This document shows positions 54,071 through 64,000 of a stretch of DNA of 64,000 bases, in pieces. The position numbers and the translations under genes are program-made. The notes beneath the pieces were generated by a model. That model was not told where the DNA came from. It saw only the letters and a list, made by a program, of their open reading frames with translations, and ran no database searches. The DNA comes from Theodoxus fluviatilis. Lineage: Eukaryota; Mollusca; Gastropoda; Cycloneritida; Neritidae. The stretch covers positions 44,413-108,412 of the forward strand of contig JAWQFJ010025792.1 of assembly GCA_034096865.1 (NCBI GenBank), read 5' to 3'. Within the stretch, counting starts at the first letter, position 1, and each line of letters begins with the position of its first letter.

Positions 54071-55119
54071 GAAAGAATGGTCAAAGGCCGGAATGGAAGG
54101 AAGAGGAGAAGAGGGGCAAAAATGGCAGAAGAGAAAGAAGGGGACAAGAGAGACAGAAGCAGTTGCAGCAGCACAACAGGCAGCAGAAGGAGGAACAGAA
54201 GGAGCAGCGGAAGGATGTACAAGAAGCGGAGGAACAGTGGCAGCAGGGGAGCTCGGGGACAAGGAAGGGATGAAATGGAAGGAGGAGCACGAGTTAAGGA
54301 GGGGAAAAAAGGCAGAGGAACCGTTAGAGCAGACAGACAAGAAGCAGAATGGGGAAGGGGAGAAAGAAATGACGACGACGGCGAGGACAACACGCAGTTT
54401 GAGATAAGTTTTTCGTCCAGTCAGTCCCATTTGGCAGCTTCAAAGCCCCACCCATGACCCGCCCCACTCCTGGCACCTCAGTGTTGGTTCTGATAATGTG
54501 CGCGTCCAATTAAAGCGAGAGCGGGTGCCGACAACATCCATATTTCATGGATCACTGATTGACGTGCATCCATTATTGATCACAGCCGCAGTTTTTCCTC
54601 CAACGGATCTTTCATTTTCCCAAGAGCCGACACTCTTTCTCTTCTTTGGCGCTCCCCTCCCTTTCAGGAGGGCCGCCTGCCCTGTTTATTGATGTTTACG
54701 TCTGCTGACGTGGCGTTGTTGTGAGATGCGAGTAAAATGGAGGCAAGTGCAGCATCCTTGATTATAGCCACAGCAGACCAGATGGCTCAGTTTAAATCAG
54801 TGATACTTCTCTGAGGAAACTTTCACAAACACTGTGCATCTATTCACTGTTTATCCACCACAAAGTACTTTCAGCATATTGGGCAGGAAATGCCGGAGTC
54901 GTAGAGAATTCAAAGCCTGCGGATGGAGGGATATCAGATTCATGCTCTACTGCAGAAATTCGAGGTAGCGTGGGATAATAAAAACAGTTCTATTGCAATT
55001 GTTTGGATGATCATCATCCGAATCGGCCTTTTGTTCCGTAGACGCAGCTGCTTGAAGAAAGCGGAAACAGCGGATTTATGGGCCGATAGAACGCTTTGCA
55101 TCATTCCGCTTTGTGGCAG

Positions 55120-55560
55120 CGACAACAAGATGGCGGACAAAATGCCGCCACCACCACTTCGTGCAATTATTTTGATGGAAATTTTCGACGACGACGACTT
55201 GACTGCAGTACTACAAGCTACAGCAGCGTCAACGTTCATATCCTTGTATGCACTGCAGCTTTTTAATCCTTGAAAAATGATCCCAGCGCACAACACTTGA
55301 ACAAGTTCCTCCAATCATCGGGGTATAAGAAGAAGAAGACAGCTCACGGTGACATGCAGTGAACATTGCAAGTATTCTTCCCCAAAACATGCAAACTACG
55401 ATCAAGTTCATAAGCAATTTGAACATAAAATAAAAATGTAATCTCCCTTCACACTTTCCGCCACGTATAAGATATAATTTATCATGCGTCAGCTCACAAT
55501 TGATGTACTTGTCTTCACCGAAACGATAACCTCCAATAGTGGCCGCCATTTTGCTGACAG
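55120..55560. promoter_or_regulatory. two facing YY1-type motifs over ATG codons
   Basis: AAGATGGCGG at 55127 (plus) and CAAAATGGCGGC at 55553-55542 (minus) match the YY1 consensus, and each overlaps an ATG that opens a short frame (about 47 residues on plus, over 100 on minus). Such motifs mark the 5' ends of many genes and some transposons. I recognise neither peptide. Confidence 0.25.
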
Positions 55561-56386
55561 TCTTGGCATTCAATTTTCACCGCTACGCAGCGCTGCCAGC
55601 GCTTTTTCCCAGCGACGCGCAGCAGAGGGTTTCACAGAAGCAGCGCTGACAGCTGCTTACAGCGGCTGAGCTTACGGAACACGCTACAGGACAATTTCTC
55701 CATAAAATGTACAGAGCAGTACAGTCTTCCATTCCAGCATACGTCTAAGACGAGAAGACGCAGTATTACGTCATGTGCAGTCATGACGTCACAAAGAGCG
55801 ATGAATGTTACATTGCGTCACTTGAAATTCCTTTAGGGTAAACAGTCATTTCCCCCTTTTTTCCGATGATTCTCTTCAAAACTTAATTTCTGCACATCAG
55901 CTTTCCTGTCTAAGAACCCCTCAGCGCAACATCTGCAACATGCAGACATCTTGGCACCGATCTGTTATGGTCAGCGAGCGCACTGCCTCGACTCACCAAA
56001 GCTTCACGGCTTTACATATTTGATAAAGGACAGAGGCCGTCTAACTTTTCCTCGGCCCTCTGGTATTTCGGAGCTTCCCTGCACTTTCTTGTTATTGATT
56101 TCCACAGACTGATTCGATACCACGTCCATCACAGACCTTTCCTTAATGGCGGGAATGGCGGGGAGAACCCAAACGAGGGGCAGTCAGTGGACATTGGAAG
56201 GGTCAGTTGGGGGCAGAGAGAGGATGGGATAGGCAGAGAGCTGGCATGGGGTCTTTTCTCTGTCTGCCATCTGTCATCTACCTCATTCAGCCCTTCTCGG
56301 CCACTCTCCACCCCTTAGAGATGAAGTGGAGGGGTGGAGAGAGGAGAAAGAGAGAGAGGAATAACGACAGACAAAAGAAGGACAGA

Positions 56387-56390
<4 letters not shown>

Positions 56391-56469
<79 letters not shown>

Positions 56470-56521
56470 CACACGCACACACATACATATACACACATAC
56501 ACGCGCGCGAGTAGACACACA

Positions 56522-56562
<41 letters not shown>
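56391..56562. repeat. (TC)n-(CA)n compound microsatellite
   Basis: TC to 56431, then CA with short interruptions to 56562. Confidence 0.95.
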
Positions 56563-56565
<3 letters not shown>

Positions 56566-56928
56566 AACGGGGTGAGAGGCAATGCGTACACATGGACGCA
56601 TAATATGAGTGACCAATAATCGCAATTCCTTGCAAAAGTTTGTCAAACTTGACGGTGGCGCTTATCTCAAAAAGGGTGTGTTCCAACATTGCACGCAAAA
56701 GCCTCATTCTTGGACACATTTCCTAAAAAGCACCCGCAACTATGATTAAAACTGCAAGGTTTAAGCTCCCGAAAATTAGATAGCTCTCGTGGTCACTAAT
56801 ATCCTTGTTGATTTCACTGCCATCACCGCTGCCGCTACTCAAGTTATCAAAGTTGGCCAAAACCACAAAATATCGATACATTTCAGTCGACAAGTTCCTC
56901 AGTTCAGGATATACACAAGTGACGAAAC

Positions 56929-56931
<3 letters not shown>

Positions 56932-56984
<53 letters not shown>

Positions 56985-56985
56985 C
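56932..56985. repeat. (CA)n microsatellite
   Basis: About 54 bp of CA with one CG step. Confidence 0.95.
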
Positions 56986-57739
56986 ACACTGCGGAGCTCT
57001 CAAAGAACCTGTTCTAGACCACCACCCTCCACTGCGCAGCACAGCATGGCAGCGTGCGATACAACCCCGCCTCTATCGGACATCGCTGTGCGTGGCGTCT
57101 TCTCCCTGCCTTCAGGTGCTGCTTAATGCAATCAGTCGTGCCATCAATAAGGTATTTGTCTGTCTGCGGAGCCATGCATACTTGATGATATGTGGAAGGG
57201 ACCCTGCTCCCTCGGGTTGCTTCCGTCGCCACTCGTTGCAGACGCTCCGCCAGGGCAAACTAATCACTCGCGATTGATGGAGGGGCAAAAACATTGCGGA
57301 GACGTTGGCCGCACTCTCCAAGCGGCGATGACTCTTCCTCCTTCTTCCCAGACACCCTCACTCTTTTTTGTTCTGCAACCATCCCTCTACATCAAAACCC
57401 AACCCAACTCCTCTTCATCTCTACAATCAAAACGAGAACAAGGAGAGACAGGCCAAACGATGTGCAATCGAAAAAGCGAAATCAAGAACGAACAAGCAGA
57501 GAGGAAAGCAGAAAAAAGGGGATCAACAAAAGCCCACAGCCAATCAAGCATTGAAAACTGTTCTCGAGAGTTTTGCCAGCAACACGTTCTGCAAAACTGC
57601 GCTCGCGGCGAAGGGAAAAAGAAATGGCCGAGCCTAAATTGAGTTGATGATTGTTCCTCGGGAAGAAACGCCACAAAACCGCCGGAACTGCAATTACCCG
57701 GAATTGTCTCAATAACTGTGGGCAGATCTGGCGATCGTG

Positions 57740-58130
57740 CCTTGGGTGGACGTCAAAACGGCCCAAAATGGGCGTCCTAAAAAGCGATTCGGCCACGACG
57801 ACAGGGGGCCCCTAAAAAACTTGATAAAACAACGCCTGCCCGGGAATCAATACGTCCAGTCCCGGCATGCAACGGGGCAGGACGCCGCCGCTGGCGCGAT
57901 TCCGCGCATGCGCACATGAAGAAGAAGGAGCGGAAACGGATGAGGCTTGACGGCTGCGGGTCTCCGGGGAAGGTTCCCCGAGAACCAGACTCCAATACCT
58001 CGTGCTGGGGCGGCTCCGACGCGGAGCTTCTGCCTGAAGTCCAAGGATGGGGAAGAGAAAATTGGCTCCACTGTTCTTGGCAAGCACGCCTTCCATTTGG
58101 CGCCATGACGGAACTCAAACACGCGGCGAC
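57740..58130 (+). promoter_or_regulatory. candidate CpG promoter with NRF-1 site
   Basis: A GC- and CpG-rich block carries CGCGCATGCGCA at 57903-57914, a full match to the NRF-1 palindrome. It lies two bases before an ATG with a frame of 104 residues that I do not recognise. Possibly the start of an unseen gene or leader exon on either strand. Confidence 0.25.
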
Positions 58131-58538
58131 AGAGCCCAGTCTCCGGTTGCACCAGCGCAAATACAACGTGCATGTCGACGGCGATTTAGAGAAAAAGAAA
58201 GAGGGGGTGGTTATTAAAAAATGGGAATGATATCTTCTCATTCAGAGATGATGAGGTCGACTGAGACGCGTGCTAAGGCATTTAGATGAAATTTTTCCCA
58301 TTGTTGAAGGATGAATAAGATGCTTGGATCCATCATCGATTGTTGATTTATCGATTTCAAACATAACAAAAACACGATTGGCGATGACTTCTACAGCATC
58401 CCGGAGAATGCAAAACATCTTCTCATTGATGTTTGTGTGTGGCAAAAATGAATCCATACCTATGGCGCTTAAACAGGGGATATACTCGTGCATGAATGAT
58501 CGTGTGCATGTATTAATCACAAGTCTTTTGCTTCACAC

Positions 58539-58540
<2 letters not shown>

Positions 58541-58571
<31 letters not shown>

Positions 58572-58584
58572 CAGAAACAGAGAC

Positions 58585-58617
<33 letters not shown>

Positions 58618-58640
58618 GACAGAGAGATGGAGGGAGGAAG
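58541..58640. repeat. (GA)n/(GACAGA)n microsatellite
   Basis: GA followed by GACAGA and GAGACAGA units. Confidence 0.9.
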
Positions 58641-59061
58641 AAAGTGAAAGAGAGAGGGGGTGGGTGGGTCGATGAGCTTGTCTTGACCTTGGTGTCCGAA
58701 GGTGCCTATCAATTCCCAGTGCAGGAAGGAGTTTTCTCTCGCACAGTCATGGCTGTCTGACACCTTGAGCCTGCCTCCCAATGCATTCCAATCGGCACTG
58801 ATGGATAGTCCGCCATATTGCCCGCTACACTGACAATGCCCTGGCATTGAACGCGACGATTCCCACCGGATCGACACACGGGTGCTTTGGGGTGAAGACC
58901 GCAGAGTTGAAGAGAAACAGACGACTCGCGATCAAATAAACTGATTATTTATTAGATGCTTACCATGAAACATGATATTATTATAGAACAGACACATGGT
59001 GATGACTCTATGAATTTAAGTCAAAGTGTATAGTTGGAAATGTCGATAATTTGTTTAAACA

Positions 59062-59063
<2 letters not shown>

Positions 59064-59117
<54 letters not shown>

Positions 59118-59118
59118 G
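59064..59118. repeat. (TC)n microsatellite
   Basis: About 54 bp of TC. Confidence 0.95.
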
Positions 59119-59350
59119 GTGTGTCTAACTTCTCATATCAAAGTAGCTGCTTTCAATATGTGCGCTACGCACGGGCGTATTGTAGAATCCCTTGTAATAG
59201 ATACACAATTGTTCAAGCAACCATTCTTTCATTAGCTTACTGATACTGCTGTCCAAAACTGTAAGCACAACAACAAAATATTATGTGCCACGTGTACCTT
59301 CGACAAAACATTTACACAGACAGAAACGTTTAGAGCACGCCAGACATTCG

Positions 59351-59373
59351 CACACACACACACATACACACAA

Positions 59374-59404
<31 letters not shown>

Positions 59405-59455
59405 CACGCACGCACGCACATACACACACACGCGCGCGCGCACGCACGCTCGTAC
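59351..59455. repeat. (CA)n with CGCA units
   Basis: CA to 59400, then GCAC and CGCG mixtures. Confidence 0.9.
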
Positions 59456-61209
59456 ACTATTACGTAAAAGCGGTAAAAGAAGAATTCACGGAAGTAACTT
59501 ACGACCACATGGACCTCATGGAAAATGTGCACAGTCAGCAAGAAAACCACTACAGATTTGAGTTCAAGAGCAGAAAAAAACGCCTCGTGACCTCCATCAT
59601 CAAGCAAGTCAGCTGACGGCCCGTCACATGAAGCAGACAACCAAAGTTCACCCTGCCTGAACCCCAAAGATCACCCAGGCCAAATGGACAAAGGACAATT
59701 TCTGCGCCGCTCCAGCACCAGCATCCCAGTCAACTGTCTCTCTATCTGCTTTGCTGCCTGGCTGCCTGGCTGAAACGGTGCGGCCAGGGTGTACAGGCAG
59801 GAAAGCAATTTGTTTCACATCAGACCAGGTCATGGTCAATAGTCCCGAAAGTCAAACAGTGAAAAAAAACATCCCGACCACAGAGAACATAGACTGTAGA
59901 GCTGTTTTTATGACCATTAGCTGCCGCGTCAGGTGTGAGTATACAGCATAGCAACATATTCATCAAGGTCCAAAATAAGGTGGGTTTTTATGTTAAAGTG
60001 GCAGGACGGTGTTTTCGGGTGGTGACACAATTAGTCTGAGGTATGTTACATAGAAGTAGGCCACGCTTGAATCTAGACAAGAAGATCTACATTACGTTAA
60101 TGCAGTAGAAGACTTTCTTTTGTAGCATCATTATCCCTTTTGTATCTCCTCTGTCAGTCGCAACACTGCCGAATGTACTGAAATCATTAGGTTTCATTGC
60201 ATTTCACTCGAAAAACGCGAAGAGCAACAAGCGAATAAAGAAACATCACACTGCTTGTTGTGCCTTCTGTGGACAAAGACCCTGTGCATAAGTACACATA
60301 CAATTGGCAGATACAAAGTGGAGCTCTCGAACAAGCACTTATTAACACATACTTTGTGTCGTGGCAGGCAGCGCAAAGGCCAAGACTGTTCTCCCAATCA
60401 AAAAGATAAAAATGATTGTCTGAAAATAACTCTTCCTCCCGGGTCAAAGTACTGTAGTTAATTAGACACTGATAAAACATTTTAGACAGAGATGGACTGG
60501 AGAGAAAGACAGAAAACCAGCGGGACAGGATAGGGAATATCTTATATCTGAGAAACACAAGCAAGAATAGAACGACAACTGGATCACACTAAACACCGGC
60601 CATGAGAGAGACCACACACACACCTGTGAAAACTAAGCGTTTGGACACAGCACACTTAAGCAGACATAGCAATTGATATACGTCTTTCATGGCAACGGTG
60701 TGAACACCGACCCTGGATTAAACCCGACACACACCAACCATGGGCCTTGACAGGGCACTGGTCACTGATGAGACAAGACTAAGCCTGGACAAGGACCGCC
60801 CTGGACAGAGGTCAGACAGGACTCCGAGGCCAACGTGGACAGCGGTAAAATTGGCGCCAGGCTGGGACGGAAGGAAATGCAATCAAAATAGACAACGGAG
60901 GCCGATGGAAGAAACACAGCCTTTCGTATTACTTTCTATTTCCTCAGCTCTTCCTGCCGATGCAGTTTTCAATTTTCAATGATACAACTAACCTTGATCC
61001 AAGACTCTCTGTCTACAAAACGTTCTGTCTCTCCCGATCCCTCTGTGTATTCATTTTCTTTCTCTGTGTATATTCGAATTATAGTCTTAGAATATGTGAG
61101 TCTATTGTCTTATCTGTGAGTGTTCTTGAGTAGCGTATGTATGCTTGTGTACACGCACGTTTGAGTGTATGTGTGTTAAGTCTTTGTGCATGCGCTCTTC
61201 TCCCAATTA

Positions 61210-61277
61210 TTCTCTCTCTGTCTCTCTGTCTCTCTCTCTGTCTCTCTGTCTCTCTGTCTCTCTCTCTCTCTCTCTCC
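61210..61277. repeat. (TC)n/(TCTG)n microsatellite
   Basis: TC with regular G interruptions. Confidence 0.9.
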
Positions 61278-61578
61278 TCGTCTTTTCACTCTCTGAAAGC
61301 TGCCCGCCCCCACCCCCTTTTCGCTCACTACCCCTGGGTGCTGGGGAGGATGCAGACCCGACATGCTGACAGCCCTAGGGACGGGGCAAATGTCACGTGA
61401 CCAGACTAGGTCAGTCCATGCAGCACTGATTGCTTGAGTGAGTGTCCTAGATGCCATGACTACCTGCTGCAAAAGCCCGACGTCTGCAAGTATGGGTAGA
61501 AGTTGTTTGTAGTCTCAAAGCACTCCGTGCAAAATAGGCAAATAGTTTGCCAAGCAGTTGTTGTTGCTAATAATGAAT

Positions 61579-61581
<3 letters not shown>

Positions 61582-61629
<48 letters not shown>
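61582..61629. repeat. (CT)n microsatellite
   Basis: About 48 bp of CT. Confidence 0.95.
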
Positions 61630-61633
<4 letters not shown>

Positions 61634-63432
61634 ATCAACGAGTGTGTATGTCTGCGTACGGTATTTGAACATGTGTGTGTGTGCGGTTGCACGTGTGCGC
61701 ATGCGTGCGTGCGAACCAGCCAGCGAGCGTATACTTGCATTAGGTCCATGCTTGTCAGCGCATGCGTACATGTTGTGTAAGTTACAGCGTTACGCAGTTG
61801 CTTCCGGGTTCTTAAAGGACACACATCATAACATATCCTATTTCAAATTAATTAATGGAACTAAATCTGAAAATCTTCATCTGACAACAAGCCTGCGAAA
61901 CGCAGAACGCTTTTGATTCTGCAATCGACAGAGGACAAATCCATTGGATGCACTCCCTTTATAGCACAGGATCATCAGCGGTGGTCTGAAAAGCGTTCAT
62001 TCATCATTATGCATTACGACGTGCATCTAATGCACTCAAGCTTCCGATTTCTCGTCTCAAACACATCGGCACTAATTCCTAATGCACAGGACATTGTGCA
62101 GATTTCCAGGGAAACGAGTGCTTCATTAAGGACGAGATGAAAGCATTTCCAGGCGAGGCTCGCTTGCAAGACCGATAGCAAACGACAAGAAGCGCGCACA
62201 AAACCGCAACGCAAACAGCACAGGAAGGCAGGTAATGAGACGCTCTTAGGCTTTGTCACAAGACGCATAGCACGGGGAGGTCGTCATAATGAAGAAACCG
62301 CCGGAAGAAAACAAGTAAATGGATCCGCAAATTGCCTTTCCAAGTGGTGCATTAATACCGTTCCAGTCATCCCGATGCTTCCTATCTCTTTGACGGTCTC
62401 ATCTTGCTGACGGTCAAAGGGAGATGCCCACCGCATGCACGGTACTGCTGGTAATGACCTCGGCGGAGAGGGCTTTCCGCACCACAGAGTGCAGGTAGAG
62501 GAGATAATGCCAGACGACGTCGGTATACGGGGGGGAAAAACTCATCAGCCTAATGAAAACAGATTGCGAGAATGATAAAGACGAGAAAACCACGAGATCA
62601 TAAAGGATCTCCTTTGATACGAGTGTCTTGTTTGCCAATCACACTCATCCTCAGAATATGCGTACCCCTCTTTGATGTCTACATGGGCAAGCCGTTACTA
62701 CTCGTAAACCATTGAAATGTATCTTCCTGTTATTAGTCGTCGCTAAGGGTAGTGGTCCCTAATAACTTGTCTGTTTGCGTGGTGACCAAAAAGGATACCG
62801 TTGGGCTACACCGTGAGAAATATATTGTGTTTATCTTTCATATTTTTTCCCAGACAGTCCTTATGAGATGCAGAATGGGAGTCTTCAAATGCATCATCAT
62901 TATACAACCAGTGTTCCCAAGGTTGGCCAACCCTTCTTCCATCACAGCAATCATCTGTATGGAAAAGTTGCGCAGTACATCGTAGGGATAGGGGTGCGGG
63001 GATGGTCTTTTATCGTCATGAAACCGATAGTGTAGCTGTACTAATCTACATGGCTTCGAGATACGACAACTCTCAATCTGGCTATTCATGGAAGTGGTGT
63101 GAGAGTGGAAAGTTGAAAGTTGGGCTTGAGGTTGGGGTTGGGAATATTGGATAGGTTGGAGTAAGACACTAGGTGCTGGAAATGTATTCGAAATATAATT
63201 TTAAAATGGCCGTGCAAGGAATATAACTGTTGGTTAACTTCAGCTAGGAAAATGTACAAGCACACCACTTTCGTTTCTCAACAAAGTCATATTTTGTCGT
63301 AAAGGAATCCTAACCTTGCCACAGTAAACAACATTCGACACCAGGCTTTACTCAACAAGTGTTCTAAATCCCGCTTATTTACAGACAGTACATTGTTAGT
63401 CAGGTGTGCTGTCAACATTCTGTCGAAACATG

Positions 63433-63433
<1 letters not shown>

Positions 63434-63472
<39 letters not shown>
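63434..63472. repeat. (CAG)13 trinucleotide repeat
   Basis: Thirteen perfect CAG units. The minus-strand frame reads leucine and the plus-strand frame serine, with no evidence that either is translated. Confidence 0.95.
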
Positions 63473-63473
<1 letters not shown>

Positions 63474-63961
63474 TGTCCCTGGGATTTTTCAGGGCCTCTC
63501 ACTCATACCAACGCCTCTACGGTACTCGAAAGAAAATTTACAAGAACACGTCATGTACATGCAAACAACATCACACATCCTGTAAAGAGTTAAAACGCTA
63601 CGGATAACTTGACGGGAGTGTCATTACCACAGGGAATAATTATTCTACCTAGTGCCAAGAGCCGTGCACCCGTGAGTGAAACAAATGTACAAAGAAAATT
63701 ATTGAACGGCCGTCAAAGAGACCAGAGAACTGTGACGAATTATACAGGTCACGAAAAGAGCTGCAAAAGCAATATCAATGAGACAAACAGATGACACATG
63801 TTGCCAAATCTTTAGAAGAAATTAAAAGCCACAACTGGATCCACTGAACCGTGGAATGGTACACACAATCATGAAAAGACCAGAACACTTTGGAGACTAA
63901 CCAAACTATGGTTGGAAACATGACAAATACATGAAGAAGTGATACACAATATCTTCCAAAA

Positions 63962-63963
<2 letters not shown>

Positions 63964-64000
<37 letters not shown>
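63964..64000. repeat. (CT)n microsatellite, runs off the window
   Basis: CT units from 63964 to the right edge. Confidence 0.95.

Noticed and set aside
53274..54430. ORFs of 204-363 codons on both strands
   Set aside because: They are translations of the GGA tract. The only non-repetitive ends show no domain.

Overview
This window is nuclear DNA from an animal. It is most likely a lophotrochozoan and probably a mollusc, possibly a gastropod. Genes are sparse and introns large. Dinucleotide and trinucleotide microsatellites are very abundant, and there are many decayed LTR, LINE and MITE copies. The one gene that reads through its splice sites is a protocadherin whose tail resembles invertebrate (lophotrochozoan) protocadherins. 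The genus cannot be named from sequence alone.

The central feature is a minus-strand protocadherin in 12 coding exons, from the start codon at 41489 down to the stop at 14998. I found each exon by reading frame and splice sites. All 11 intron phases agree, and the joined coding length is 3,759 nt (1,252 residues plus stop). The predicted protein has a signal peptide, seven cadherin (EC) repeats with the protocadherin Cys-x5-Cys loop in EC1, one membrane span (about residues 809-834) and a cytoplasmic tail of about 418 residues. The tail is spread over exons 9-12 and ends in Asp-Val-Val-Val. The ectodomain is split over nine exons, unlike the single large ectodomain exon of vertebrate clustered and cephalopod protocadherins. 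A strong acceptor 31 nt upstream of the start codon implies at least one non-coding 5' exon further up (above 41520). A CpG-rich block with CRE motifs at 43.0-43.3 kb is a candidate control region.

Layout. 0-6.6 kb is a graveyard of mobile elements: a plus-strand Ty3/gypsy-like gag remnant, a minus-strand gypsy remnant (integrase piece, polypurine tract, LTR) inserted into that gag, a pol linker piece, a LINE reverse transcriptase piece cut by a CAGGGGCGGA-type MITE, and a LINE 3' end. 6.6-15 kb has no coding signal; its upper part is probably 3' UTR and 3' flank of the protocadherin. 15-41.5 kb is the protocadherin with its introns. These introns hold a roughly 50-bp minisatellite built on AGTACT (19 kb), a 16-bp satellite followed by a 0.6-kb near-perfect palindrome (21 kb), long GA, GGGA, TAG and ATC tracts, and an 826-bp inverted-repeat element packed with nuclear-receptor half-sites (33 kb). 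41.5-64 kb is upstream DNA without a recognisable gene. It contains a Harbinger-like MITE (50.7-51.7 kb) with internal repeats, a long GGA tract (53.4-54.1 kb) and a few promoter-like motifs (YY1 at 55 kb, NRF-1 at 57.9 kb).

No tRNA, rRNA or CRISPR array was found, and there is no sign of bacterial gene organisation.
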